Shown here piece by piece: positions 34,560-43,159 of a stretch of DNA of 64,000 bases. Origin of the DNA: Peptoniphilaceae bacterium AMB_02 (GTDB lineage: Bacteria; Bacillota; Clostridia; Tissierellales; Peptoniphilaceae). The position numbers and the translations under genes were made by a program. Positions within the stretch are counted from its first letter, which is position 1; each line of letters opens with the position of its first letter. The notes beneath the pieces were generated by a model. It ran no database searches. It had not been told where the DNA came from and saw nothing but the letters and a program-made list of their open reading frames with translations. Location: contig CP143259.1 of the NCBI GenBank assembly GCA_036321625.1, positions 1,042,001 to 1,106,000 of the forward strand, in the 5' to 3' direction.

Positions 34560-35321
34560 ATGGACTTTCAAATAGTCAAACAGATTGCTGTGAATAACTG
34601 GCCCATGTTTCTGAGAGGAGCATGGGTCACTCTCTATATATCTATAATATCTACTATAATCGGAACTATGATTGGTTTTGTCGTAGGTGTTGTAAAAACT
34701 GCTCCAAAACCGAAAAAATTATTAGGTAGGATAATTCTTAAAACAGTTAAGATAATATTTGATATTTATGTAGAGGTTACGAGAGGAACTCCGATGATGG
34801 TACAAGCCATGGTATTTTTCTATGGAATGCCATTATTATTAGGAATAGACATACCTCCATTTGCATCTTCGTTAATAATCGTTTCTGTCAATACAGGAGC
34901 GTATATGGCAGAGATAGTTAGAGGTGGTATTATCTCGATAGACAAAGGTCAGTTTGAGGCCTTTGATGCACTAGGGATGAATCATGTACAGGGGATGTTA
35001 TATGTAATACTCCCTCAAGTTTTACGAAATATACTACCTGCTACGGGTAACGAATTTGTAATTAATATTAAAGACACATCAGTATTGAATGTAATTCAAG
35101 TAACTGAACTGTACTTTCAAACGAAATCTATTGCAGGAGCAAACTTTAGATATTTCGAAAGTTTCTTAATAACTATGGTAATATATCTTGTGATGACATT
35201 TACTGTTACGAGAATATTAAGGATGATAGAAAAGAAACTCGACGGACCTGCAAACTTTATTATGTCCGGAAATCAGATGCAAGTAGTAGTACCGGAGGTG
35301 AAACCACTTGAAAGAGAATAG
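34560..35321 (+). CDS. Polar amino-acid ABC transporter permease (HisM/GlnP type)
   Basis: This 253-residue inner-membrane protein has about five hydrophobic segments. The N-terminal [19 protein letters not shown] and the EAA loop region ([15 protein letters not shown] followed by [12 protein letters not shown]) are typical of the HisM/GlnP family. The C-terminus reads [21 protein letters not shown] precedes the start. It overlaps the ATPase gene by 14 bp. Confidence 0.92.
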   Translation: MDFQIVKQIAVNNWPMFLRGAWVTLYISIISTIIGTMIGFVVGVVKTAPKPKKLLGRIILKTVKIIFDIYVEVTRGTPMMVQAMVFFYGMPLLLGIDIPPFASSLIIVSVNTGAYMAEIVRGGIISIDKGQFEAFDALGMNHVQGMLYVILPQVLRNILPATGNEFVINIKDTSVLNVIQVTELYFQTKSIAGANFRYFESFLITMVIYLVMTFTVTRILRMIEKKLDGPANFIMSGNQMQVVVPEVKPLERE

Positions 35322-36048
35322 TATATTAAGAGTTGAAGGATTGACAAAATCTTTTGGTGAACACCCGGTACTAAAAGGTATCAATTTTGAAGTTGTACCA
35401 GGTGAAGTAGTGTGCGTTATCGGTTCATCCGGATCCGGTAAGTCGACACTATTAAGATGCATTAATAGACTCGAAGAACCAACAACGGGTAAGGTATTTT
35501 TTAACAATTTAGATGTGGTAGAAGACCAGGAAGAAATTGGAAACTTTCGAAGTAAAGTTGGGATGGTTTTTCAAAACTTCAACCTTTTTGCTAATATGAC
35601 CGTATTAAAGAATTGTACTATTGGTCAGGTTAAAGTACTAAAAAAAGATGAAAAGAGCGCCAGAGAAACTGCGTTGAGATTTTTGGAACTTGTTGGAATG
35701 GCGGCTTATATAAATGCAAAGCCAAAACACCTATCAGGTGGTCAAAAACAAAGAGTTGCTATTGCCAGAGCACTAAGTATGGAACCAGATTTAATGCTTT
35801 TCGATGAACCAACTTCAGCACTTGATCCTGAAATGGTAGAAGAGGTTTTAAAGGTTATGAAGGACTTGGTGGATTTGGGCATGACTATGATCGTAGTTAC
35901 CCATGAGATGGAATTTGCAAGAGATGTTTCTTCTAGAGTTATTTTTATGGATGATGGTGTTATCTGTGAAGAAGGGGATCCGAAAGAGATATTTACAAAT
36001 CCGAAAAATGAAAGAACTAAAATTTTCTTACAACGTGTATTAAAATAA
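35308..36048 (+). CDS. Polar amino-acid ABC transporter ATPase (GlnQ/HisP type)
   Basis: This 246-residue ATPase has Walker [10 protein letters not shown]-loop VFQNFNLF, signature LSGGQKQR and Walker [17 protein letters not shown], then [16 protein letters not shown], which is specific to amino-acid uptake ATPases. The start is TTG with CGGAGGTG 7 nt upstream; a GTG in that region is in another frame. It completes a three-gene importer; the operon appears to end at the terminator at 36200. Confidence 0.92.
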   Translation: MKENSILRVEGLTKSFGEHPVLKGINFEVVPGEVVCVIGSSGSGKSTLLRCINRLEEPTTGKVFFNNLDVVEDQEEIGNFRSKVGMVFQNFNLFANMTVLKNCTIGQVKVLKKDEKSARETALRFLELVGMAAYINAKPKHLSGGQKQRVAIARALSMEPDLMLFDEPTSALDPEMVEEVLKVMKDLVDLGMTMIVVTHEMEFARDVSSRVIFMDDGVICEEGDPKEIFTNPKNERTKIFLQRVLK

Positions 36049-36102
36049 TTGTTACGATAATGTAATAAAAGGTGTTATAAAAAGACAAAAATCAATATGG
36101 CG

Positions 36103-36182
36103 TTGTAACCAATTTGTAACCTTTGTAAAATACTTGTATTGAGAATTGCGATAAAAACAAAATAGTTACAAAAATGTTACAA
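36103..36182. repeat. Array of TTGTAAC / GTTACAA boxes
   Basis: TTGTAAC occurs at 36103 and 36114 (11 bp apart), with TTGTAA at 36123. The inverse GTTACAA occurs at 36165 and 36176, again 11 bp apart. The two pairs form a symmetric imperfect inverted repeat around about 44 bp. Spacing of one helical turn suggests a multi-site operator for a dimeric regulator; a long stem-loop in RNA is an alternative. Confidence 0.7.
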
Positions 36183-36199
36183 AGTAATTAAAGTATATA

Positions 36200-36228
36200 A
36201 AAAAACAGTCTATAAAGGCTGTTTTTTT
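36200..36228 (+). terminator. Intrinsic terminator downstream of the amino-acid ABC operon
   Basis: Arms AAAAAACAG and CTGTTTTTT with a T-G/C-G inner extension and 6-nt loop run into TTTTTTTGTTTTTT. Confidence 0.85.
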
Positions 36229-36247
36229 GTTTTTTCACCTGCTTTAA

Positions 36248-36276
36248 TTGACTGGAAAATTTACTTAATCTAAAAT
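36248..36276 (+). promoter_or_regulatory. Sigma-A promoter of the CWB2-3D gene
   Basis: TTGACT and TAAAAT are spaced 17 bp; the start codon follows about 24 bp downstream, with TGGAGG as ribosome site. Confidence 0.7.
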
Positions 36277-36299
36277 ATTTCTGTATGGAGGTTGAATAA

Positions 36300-37829
36300 A
36301 TGAGAAAAATTTTAGTTGGAGTCTTAGTACTCTTTTTATTTATCACACAGATAAATTCGATTGCTTTAGCCGATTCCGGAGAAAGTGTAATAATAAATAC
36401 CGAAAACGACGAAGCATCTCTTATTAGAAAAATATCCAATAGGTCTGCACAAGCAGATTCTAAAATCTTCCTAACATCTAATACTACTTTCGCAGATAGT
36501 TTAGTAGGTGGAGTACTGGTATCAGAAAAAAATAGCAGATTATTTTACTATGAAGACATAAACTCAGACGTTGATCTTGATATGTTAAATAGTGCTGAAT
36601 CTATAAGTCTATTAGGCGGTAAGGATAGATTAAATGCCGAAGAAATCGAAAAATTAGATAATTACAAAGAGAGAATCAGTGGCAGTGACAGATATGAAAC
36701 AGCAGTTGAAATATCGAAGCAATTGGGTACTGACAGAAATTTAATAATTGCAAGTGGGGATGTATTTCCTGATGCCTTATCAGCTACAGCGCTGGCAAAG
36801 GTAGAGCATAGAAATATTTTATTAGTTTCAAAAGATACACTTCCTAAGACAACGGAAGCTTACTTAAGAGAATATGGAATTGGTAAAAATATAATATTCG
36901 TCGGTGGTGAAAACACCATAAGTAGAGAAGTGAAAGAGCAAGTTGTTAGAATTGTAAATCCTGATTTGAATATTGATGCTGTAACACTAGCGGGTAAAAA
37001 CAGATACGAAACATCTTTAATGATAGCTAATAGATTTAAAAATTACAAATCACTTGTTTTAGTAGATGGAAACAATTATCAGAAAGCGCTGATGTCATCA
37101 GTACTGGCTGCTAAAGAAAATTCTCCTTTAATATTAGCAGACAAAGGAAGAGTAGATATTTCTTCAGTTCTATATCTAACTACTAATGCGAAACAGGTTT
37201 ATGTCTTTAATAGTATAGGCAATATTGACTACGATTTAGTAAAAGCATTCCACGATTATTATTCAGATGGAGAGAATGTGATTGAGGATTTAAACGGTCA
37301 AGAAGTTCATATAGAGAGTCTAAAGGCAAGTGAATCAGCGGCTGAGAGTGAAGCTATTAAGGAAGAAAAAACTGAAACTGAACCGGCTGACGAACCTAAA
37401 GAGAGCGCTGAAGATAAGAAAAAAGAGGAAGCAAACAATAATATAGTCATGCCATCAGGAGATATTATAAATCCTGATAATAAAACTATAACTTTAAAAG
37501 ACGGAACCGTTAGAAAATATAAGCAAATCATTAGGATGAATTCAACATCTTATGATGCTTCACCTGAATCGAACGGACCTTGGGGACCGATAACTGCTCT
37601 TGGTACAAATCTTAGACCGGGTGTTGTTGCCGTAGATCCTAAAGTAATACCTCTAAAGACGGAGTTATATGTAACTTCAACTGATGAATGGCCATCTTAT
37701 GGTATGGCTATTGCAGAAGATACCGGTGGTGCTATAAAAGGTAATAAAATTGATTTGTTTTACGAATCTTCAGAGACTGTACATAAGTACGGTAGAAGAG
37801 ATGTAATTGTATATGTATTAGAAGATTAA
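36300..37829 (+). CDS. Secreted CWB2-repeat protein with C-terminal 3D domain
   Basis: This 509-residue protein has a signal peptide (VGVLVLFLFITQINSIALA), three CWB2 units (the clearest starts are RISGSDRYETA and LAGKNRYETS; the first is degenerate), a Glu/Lys/Ala-rich linker at about 345-380, and a 3D domain at about 410-509. The 3D acids are visible in AVDPKVIPL, AEDTGG and NKIDLFYES. 3D domains are found in lytic transglycosylase-like and resuscitation (Sps/Rpf-like) proteins, so wall remodelling is inferred. It has its own promoter and terminator and follows the TTGTAAC box array. Confidence 0.88.
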   Translation: MRKILVGVLVLFLFITQINSIALADSGESVIINTENDEASLIRKISNRSAQADSKIFLTSNTTFADSLVGGVLVSEKNSRLFYYEDINSDVDLDMLNSAESISLLGGKDRLNAEEIEKLDNYKERISGSDRYETAVEISKQLGTDRNLIIASGDVFPDALSATALAKVEHRNILLVSKDTLPKTTEAYLREYGIGKNIIFVGGENTISREVKEQVVRIVNPDLNIDAVTLAGKNRYETSLMIANRFKNYKSLVLVDGNNYQKALMSSVLAAKENSPLILADKGRVDISSVLYLTTNAKQVYVFNSIGNIDYDLVKAFHDYYSDGENVIEDLNGQEVHIESLKASESAAESEAIKEEKTETEPADEPKESAEDKKKEEANNNIVMPSGDIINPDNKTITLKDGTVRKYKQIIRMNSTSYDASPESNGPWGPITALGTNLRPGVVAVDPKVIPLKTELYVTSTDEWPSYGMAIAEDTGGAIKGNKIDLFYESSETVHKYGRRDVIVYVLED

Positions 37830-37852
37830 AACCGGCATATGCCGGTTTTTTT
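37828..37852 (+). terminator. Intrinsic terminator of the CWB2-3D gene
   Basis: The perfect palindrome AAAACCGGCATATGCCGGTTTT overlaps the stop codon and is followed by further T residues. Confidence 0.88.
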
Positions 37853-37931
37853 ACTTAAGCTTACAATACTGTAGTGTTTAAGTGATAAATTTAGGTTATA
37901 ATAGTCATGAACAATGAGTTAGGAGGAAATT

Positions 37932-38888
37932 ATGTTTAGAAAATATAAAAAGTTAATCATATGTTTGTTAGCTATGCTGATTTTAATCCCTTCAACGGCA
38001 TTTGCTATAGATACTGAAGTAATCGATGAAAAGTGGGGTAAACCTATATATGTCTATGGCTCAGGTCTTAACGAAGAAGAAATAAAATCTACAGCTAAAT
38101 TACTTGGAATAAGTGATTTTAATAATGTTAATATCAAACATGTTACAGGTGAAGACGAGATTAAGTACTTAGGTCAAGGTAGTGGAGATTCCTCTGCAAT
38201 GATTTCATCTGTTTTGGTAAAGAAAACAGATGAAAAATCCGGTATTAGTGTAAAAATACAAACGCCGGATAAAATAACACAAATAACTGAGGATCAGTAC
38301 AGAAATGCAAGTATCACTGCCGGCGTAAATAATTGCGATATCGTAATTGCTTCATTGAAACCAGTAACAGGAGAATCGGCTTTAACGGGTATTTATAAAG
38401 CTTTTGATGCCAATGGAGAAACTCTTGATATAAAAAGGATGAAGGTGGCTCAAATCGAGCTGTCGACAACTAATGATATTGCACAAGAGAATAAAGAAAA
38501 ACAAAATTTCAGTATCAATAAACTTAACCAAGTTATAATCAATATCAAGCAGGAAATTAATAATTATTACAATGAAAATGGGCAGAATCTTGATGCACAA
38601 CAAATCGAAAAATTCATTCAGGATTCTATAAAAAAATATGATCTTGAATCTGTTATGACTTCAGATCAAGTTAAAAAACTTACTGAGCTATTTAATCAGT
38701 ATAAAGAAACTGATGCTGTTGATAGTGAAGAAGTAAAAGAACAATTGGGTAAATTAGCCGGTGAAGTTTCAACAAAGGCTAAAGAAATTTTTGAAGATGC
38801 CAAAGAAAGCGGACTTTTAGATAAAATTGCTGAGTTTTTCTCAAGAATATTCAAAGCAATATTTAGCGCTTTCAAAAAAGATAATTAA
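37932..38888 (+). CDS. Secreted DUF1002-family protein (YpuA-like)
   Basis: This 318-residue protein has a signal peptide (LIICLLAMLILIPSTAFA) and a DUF1002 domain, seen in PIYVYGSGLNEEEIKSTAKL, VSSVLV-like segments and NASITAGVNNCDIVIASLKPVTGESALTG. The C-terminal third is helical and ends with an amphipathic region (LDKIAEFFSRIFKAIFSAF) that could touch the membrane. B. subtilis YpuA of this family belongs to the sigma-M envelope stress regulon (established knowledge). TAGGAGGAAA precedes the ATG. A TATAAT lies about 30 bp upstream with a weak -35. Molecular function is unknown. Confidence 0.85.
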   Translation: MFRKYKKLIICLLAMLILIPSTAFAIDTEVIDEKWGKPIYVYGSGLNEEEIKSTAKLLGISDFNNVNIKHVTGEDEIKYLGQGSGDSSAMISSVLVKKTDEKSGISVKIQTPDKITQITEDQYRNASITAGVNNCDIVIASLKPVTGESALTGIYKAFDANGETLDIKRMKVAQIELSTTNDIAQENKEKQNFSINKLNQVIINIKQEINNYYNENGQNLDAQQIEKFIQDSIKKYDLESVMTSDQVKKLTELFNQYKETDAVDSEEVKEQLGKLAGEVSTKAKEIFEDAKESGLLDKIAEFFSRIFKAIFSAFKKDN

Positions 38889-38909
38889 TTACGATTAAGT
38901 ATAAAGTTA

Positions 38910-38943
38910 AAGTGAGAACGCAGATAAGTTCTCACTTTTTTTG
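38910..38943 (+). terminator. Intrinsic terminator of the DUF1002 gene and insertion site of the group II intron
   Basis: A 10-bp stem (AAGTGAGAAC with GTTCTCACTT, 8-nt loop) is followed by a T-run that is immediately interrupted by the intron; the remaining Ts continue after the intron at 40770. Confidence 0.88.
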
Positions 38944-40769
38944 GTATGACGGGCATGTCTCAATGCTGGGGTGAAATTCCCTAAAGAGCGTAGTTATCGA
39001 CGAATCTGATAGCGACTTGCAAGCTTCATATCGTGAGATGTGGGGGAGAAGAAGCAATAGCGAAATCGTGGCTTGACGGACAGGAACAGGATATGAGGCG
39101 TAAAAGGTGGGCAAGTTGGCCAAAGGCAACAAAGTCCCGAAAGATAACCGTAAACCCAAAGCGTAAATCCTGCAAGTAAACGATGAAAGTACTGAGACTT
39201 ATCCCGTGAGGTCTCATAGACGAAAAAGTAGTAACAACGAACTATGAGAAGTCAGCAGAGGTCATAGTACCGTGTGAACGGGAAGGACTGAACAATTAAT
39301 CGCACCAAGTAAAATGTATGTGGATTAGGAAAATTTGACAAAGTACAAACCATAACGTATACGTGGTTCAAGGCTTGAAAGATAAAATATACTAATCCTG
39401 CGGAAAGGAGCAAAGTGCAGCAATGGAAAGAAAGCTAATTGACGAAATTCTAGACAGGAAAAATATGTATGCAGCCTTAAAACAAGTAGTATCAAACAAA
39501 GGAACATGCGGAATAGATGGAATAACCGTATTGGAAATAGAGGCATACATTAGAGAAAACTGGAAAGAAATAGAAAAGTCAATAAGAGAAAGAACATACA
39601 AACCACAACCAGTATTGAGAGTAGAAATCCCAAAACCAAATGGTGGAGTTAGGAAACTAGGTATCCCAACAGTAATGGACAGAATAATACAACAAGCAAT
39701 AGTCCAAGTAATAAGCCCAATATGTGAAAAAGAATTCTCAGAATATAGCTACGGTTTTAGACCAGGTAGAAGTACACAAATGGCAATAGAACAAATACTA
39801 TACTACCTAAATGAAGGATATGAATGGATAGTTGATATAGACTTAGAGAAATTTTTCGATGAAGTGCCACAAGATAAACTGATGAGTTATCTGCACAACA
39901 TAATAAAAGACCCTGATACAGAATCACTGATTAGGAAATACCTAAAAGCAGGAGTAATGAACAAAGGTCAATACGAAGAAACAAAGAAAGGAACACCTCA
40001 AGGAGGAAACCTATCACCACTACTAAGCAACATTATGTTAAATCAACTAGACAAAGAACTAGAAAAAAGAGAATTAAGATTCACTAGATACGCAGATGAC
40101 TGTGTGATACTAGTCAAAAGTGAGAATTCTGCCAAAAGAGTTATGAGAAGCATAACAAACTGGATAGAAAAGAAACTTAGTCTAAAAGTGAATGCCACAA
40201 AGAGCAAAATGACAAAACCAATAAATCTAAAATATTTGGGATTTGGATTTTGGAAAGACAAGCAAACACAAAGATGGAAAGCAAGACCACATCAAGACTC
40301 CATAAGGAAATTTAAGGACACGATTAAAACGTTAACAAAGAGAAGATGGTCTGTAGACTTTTCACTCAGACTATCAAAACTAAATGACGTCATACGTGGA
40401 TGGGTAAACTACTTCAAAATAGGGTCTATGAAATCAGCAATGAATGAGATTAGTGAGAGATTAAGAACCAGACTTAGAATGATTATCTGGAAAATGTGGA
40501 AAGTACCAAGTAAAAGACAATGGGGACTACAAAAGCTAGGAATAGGAAAAGATCTAGCGAGATTAACCTCATATGTAGGTGATAGGTACTACTTTGTATG
40601 TACTAAAACATGTGTAGTTAGAGCAATAACAAAAGAGCTACTAATCCGACGAGGATTAGTAGACCCTTATGACTACTACATGAGAAATTGTTAGAATTAA
40701 TTGAACCGCCTAGTGCCGAACGGCATGCTAGGTGGTGTGAGAGGGGCTACTAGTTAGCCTCTACTCGAT
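38944..40769 (+). mobile_element. Group II intron, probably IIC-like, 1.8 kb, with intron-encoded protein
   Basis: A structured 5' region of about 480 nt precedes a reverse transcriptase gene, and domains V and VI follow it. Domain V is the 34-nt hairpin at 40703-40736 (ACCGCCTAG pairing with CTAGGTGGT, inner TGCC/GGCA). The likely 3' end is CTACTCGAT. The likely 5' end begins GTATG, a departure from the usual GTGYG. Insertion within the T-run of a terminator and absence of an endonuclease domain are properties of class C introns. Ends are inferred from motifs and may be off by one or two bases. Confidence 0.82.
39423..40694 (+). CDS. ltrA: Group II intron reverse transcriptase/maturase
   Basis: This 423-residue protein carries the RT blocks in order: CGIDGITVLEIE, RKLGIPTVMDRIIQQAI, YGFRPGRSTQMAI, WIVDIDLEKFFDEV, GTPQGGNLSPLLSNI and the catalytic RYADDCVILV, then a maturase (X) domain containing RGWVNYFKIG. 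No HNH endonuclease follows. It splices its own intron and reverse transcribes it at new targets. The frame is intact. GGAAAGGAGC lies 10-15 nt before the ATG. Confidence 0.95.
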   Translation: MERKLIDEILDRKNMYAALKQVVSNKGTCGIDGITVLEIEAYIRENWKEIEKSIRERTYKPQPVLRVEIPKPNGGVRKLGIPTVMDRIIQQAIVQVISPICEKEFSEYSYGFRPGRSTQMAIEQILYYLNEGYEWIVDIDLEKFFDEVPQDKLMSYLHNIIKDPDTESLIRKYLKAGVMNKGQYEETKKGTPQGGNLSPLLSNIMLNQLDKELEKRELRFTRYADDCVILVKSENSAKRVMRSITNWIEKKLSLKVNATKSKMTKPINLKYLGFGFWKDKQTQRWKARPHQDSIRKFKDTIKTLTKRRWSVDFSLRLSKLNDVIRGWVNYFKIGSMKSAMNEISERLRTRLRMIIWKMWKVPSKRQWGLQKLGIGKDLARLTSYVGDRYYFVCTKTCVVRAITKELLIRRGLVDPYDYYMRNC

Positions 40770-40880
40770 TTTGTGTTCTAATTATGATAATATATAGATA
40801 CTATCACAAATATTTAAAATTTAAACTTAAGAATAGAGTTTAAACTGTAAAAATCGAGATCATTAAAAATTAGAAATTGT

Positions 40881-40908
40881 GCAACCAAAACATATATAAG
40901 TTGTCTAT
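40881..40908 (+). promoter_or_regulatory. Candidate ECF-sigma-dependent promoter (autoregulatory)
   Basis: TGCAACC at the -35 and GTCTAT at the -10, 16 bp apart, have the AAC / GTC pattern of ECF promoters and unlike the other promoters here do not resemble TTGACA/TATAAT. They lie about 20-48 bp before the sigma factor start codon. Confidence 0.5.
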
Positions 40909-40928
40909 ATGGGTGAGGAGGGGATATT

Positions 40929-41498
40929 ATGAAAAAACCGGATGAAGAAATGTTAATAGATTTATATTGGAAACGAAATGAAGGTGCGATAATAGAGACT
41001 CAGCGCAAATACGGAGCTTATGTAAGAAAGATTATTAATAATATACTTAAATTGAATAGTGATGTAGAAGAATGTGTCAATGATACTTATTTAAGTGTAT
41101 GGAACGATATACCAACAACTATTCCGCTAGTTTTTTCATCATATATTGCCAAAATATCCAGAAATACGGCCATCAATAGATACAATAGTCAAAGAGCACT
41201 TAAAAGGGGAAAGGGAGAAGTAGATTATGTTTTAGATGAGCTTTCAGAACTGATTTCAGGTAAAGAGGATGTAGAAAGTACCTTTGACTATAATGAATTG
41301 GTCAGACATATAAATGAGTTTCTATCTTTTCAGCCTGTAGAAAAACGAAAATTATTTGTGCTTAGATATTTTTATACCGAAAGTATAAAAGACATTTCTG
41401 AGCGAACAAATTTTACTGAATCTAAAATCAAATCGAGTTTGTTTAGAATCAGGAATGAACTAAGAGATTTCCTAATCAGTAAGGGGGTGGAGCTATGA
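40929..41498 (+). CDS. ECF-type RNA polymerase sigma factor
   Basis: This 189-residue protein has sigma region 2 at about 20-90 (NDTYLSVWNDIP, ISRNTAINRYNSQRA) and region 4 at about 120-185 (QPVEKRKLFVLRYFYTESIKDISERTNFTESKIKSSLFRIRNEL cut into its helices). There is no sigma region 1.1 or 3, as in ECF sigmas. It is translationally coupled (ATGA overlap) to a membrane protein that is probably its anti-sigma. GAGGAGGGG precedes the ATG. The regulon is unknown; the promoter at 40881 suggests autoregulation. Confidence 0.88.
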   Translation: MKKPDEEMLIDLYWKRNEGAIIETQRKYGAYVRKIINNILKLNSDVEECVNDTYLSVWNDIPTTIPLVFSSYIAKISRNTAINRYNSQRALKRGKGEVDYVLDELSELISGKEDVESTFDYNELVRHINEFLSFQPVEKRKLFVLRYFYTESIKDISERTNFTESKIKSSLFRIRNELRDFLISKGVEL

Positions 41499-42814
41499 AA
41501 TCTATAGATATTTTTAAGGCCATAGGAGAAATTGATGATAAGTTTGTTGCTGAAGCTATGGAACATAAAAAAGTTGAAAAGATCTCTTACCGTAGAACAT
41601 TTGCTATGATTGCCGCTTGCTTATTGTTAATGGTCGGTGTTTATGCAATCTACAATATTATAAATAAAAAAGAAGACATAGTAATAAGAGAAGAAAAAAT
41701 AGAAGAAAAAGCAGAAACTGATGATATCAAAACTGACAATAAGGTAGATGAGAAGGATGATGAGATTTCTGAAAAACCTATAGAAGTAGTTAAGAGAAAA
41801 CCGTTACATGCAGCAGAGTATTTTCAAGGGATGGGAAGAGAATCGTTTTTTGCTAATATACCTGAGGATCTAATAGATTCAAATCCATGGAAATCCGACA
41901 TAAAAATTGATGAACTGCCTGTCTATACACCTAAATTCGTAGTATTCAATGATGATGGAAGTGTAATGCCGCCAAATACTGTAAGGATGAAAGAGAAATT
42001 ACTTACCGTCATAGAAAGACTGGGATTTAACCAAGATGAATTCGAAATAAGTTTAAACGAAGAGAATCCTGAATATATAAAGAGTATAATAGAAGAGTAT
42101 AAGAATAAAGGTAAAAATGCACCGTATCATATTTATGGTAGTAGTTTTTATGTAGCAGCAAATGATGATATTGAGATTTCTATATCCAGCAGTATGAAAG
42201 CCAAGATATCTTTTAAGAATATGCCTAAAATGGATGAAGTTAATTTGGACGGTGTAGAATCTGAAGTAGAAAAACACAGAATTGTCGCAGAGTATTTAAA
42301 AGAAAAGTACAAAGATGTTATGGCTTATGATAAACCCGAAGTAGCTATAAATTCAAAAGGATTTAATATAGATGGTATAAAGAGATTTGATATGGATGTA
42401 TACGATGGTGCAGGAAGTGATATAAATAGAATTGTAAATTACTCACTAAAGAGTACTTATCTTGGTGCCTCTTTAGAACATGGACTCGTTGCAATCCATT
42501 TTGATAATTTCGATGATTATGAAGTTTATGACAATTATCCGGTAATTGATGTCGAATCCGCAAAGACAAAACTTTATGATGGAGATTATGTATCGAGTAA
42601 TTTTGAAAAAATTGATAAATCAAATAGTATCATAAGTGTTTCAATCGTATATAAAGGCTTGCCACATAATCCTCAGATTCCTTTTTATAGATTTGTAATG
42701 GACATGAATACCGAAGAAAATGGATACAAGGTTTATTCTGCATACTATGTCTGTGCCATAGATTCATCATTCTTTAAAGATGGAGAAGTCTATAAGGGAG
42801 AGTTCAATTATTAA
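41495..42814 (+). CDS. Probable membrane anti-sigma factor with large extracellular sensor domain
   Basis: This 439-residue protein has a short cytoplasmic N-terminus (about 35 residues), one membrane segment at about 36-56 (AMIAACLLLMVGVYAIYNII), a Glu/Lys/Asp linker to about 105, and an extracellular region of over 330 residues that I do not recognise. Recurrent features there are KIDELPVYTPKFVVFNDDG, HIYGSSFYVAANDDIEIS and IVVEYLKEKY-like segments. Gene order, ATGA overlap with the sigma gene and topology support an anti-sigma/sensor role, though no standard anti-sigma zinc motif is present. A terminator follows. Confidence 0.72.
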   Translation: MKSIDIFKAIGEIDDKFVAEAMEHKKVEKISYRRTFAMIAACLLLMVGVYAIYNIINKKEDIVIREEKIEEKAETDDIKTDNKVDEKDDEISEKPIEVVKRKPLHAAEYFQGMGRESFFANIPEDLIDSNPWKSDIKIDELPVYTPKFVVFNDDGSVMPPNTVRMKEKLLTVIERLGFNQDEFEISLNEENPEYIKSIIEEYKNKGKNAPYHIYGSSFYVAANDDIEISISSSMKAKISFKNMPKMDEVNLDGVESEVEKHRIVAEYLKEKYKDVMAYDKPEVAINSKGFNIDGIKRFDMDVYDGAGSDINRIVNYSLKSTYLGASLEHGLVAIHFDNFDDYEVYDNYPVIDVESAKTKLYDGDYVSSNFEKIDKSNSIISVSIVYKGLPHNPQIPFYRFVMDMNTEENGYKVYSAYYVCAIDSSFFKDGEVYKGEFNY

Positions 42815-42830
42815 GTAAAATATGGAAATA

Positions 42831-42866
42831 AAAAAGGAATCCTGTTCTTCCAGGACTCCTTTTTTA
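42831..42866 (+). terminator. Intrinsic terminator of the ECF sigma operon
   Basis: A 14-bp stem with one mismatch (AAAAAGGAATCCTG with CAGGACTCCTTTTT) ends in a T-run. Confidence 0.85.
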
Positions 42867-42877
42867 TTGAACTGCTC

Positions 42878-42906
42878 AAAAAAACGGTATAGCTTATGCC
42901 ATACCG
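42878..42906 (-). terminator. Intrinsic terminator of rpmB
   Basis: On the minus strand CGGTATGGC and GCTATACCG pair (one G-U) around ATAA and are followed by a T7 run. Confidence 0.85.
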
Positions 42907-42926
42907 CGATTTAATAAATGTAACAA

Positions 42927-43118
42927 CTACATTGGTCTTTCTACTTTTCCTGATTTTAAACATCTAGTACATACATTTATTCTTTTAACTGACCCATCAA
43001 CTACAGCTCTAACTTTTCTAATGTTTGGAGCCCAGGATCTATTTAATCTTCTATGTGAGAAAGTAATTTTGTTACCGAATTGTCTAGTCTTTCCACATAA
43101 TTCGCAAGTTTTTGACAT
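42927..43118 (-). CDS. rpmB: 50S ribosomal protein L28
   Basis: This 63-residue ribosomal protein has the zinc-binding form of L28, with C5-x2-C8 and C50-x2-C53, and the conserved FSHRRLNRSWAPNIRKV. TGGAGGTG precedes the ATG. It is divergent from yloU, the arrangement also seen in Bacillus (rpmB / yloU-yloV). It has its own promoter and terminator. Confidence 0.97.
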   Translation of the reverse strand: MSKTCELCGKTRQFGNKITFSHRRLNRSWAPNIRKVRAVVDGSVKRINVCTRCLKSGKVERPM

Positions 43119-43159
43119 TTCAACACCTCCATTAAAAATGTTCTATAAAGACTTTAATA

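Noticed and set aside
36103-36182. TTGTAAC boxes considered as a CRISPR array
   Set aside because: Units are only 7 bp, too short and closely spaced, with mirror symmetry instead of direct repeat-spacer order; no cas genes.
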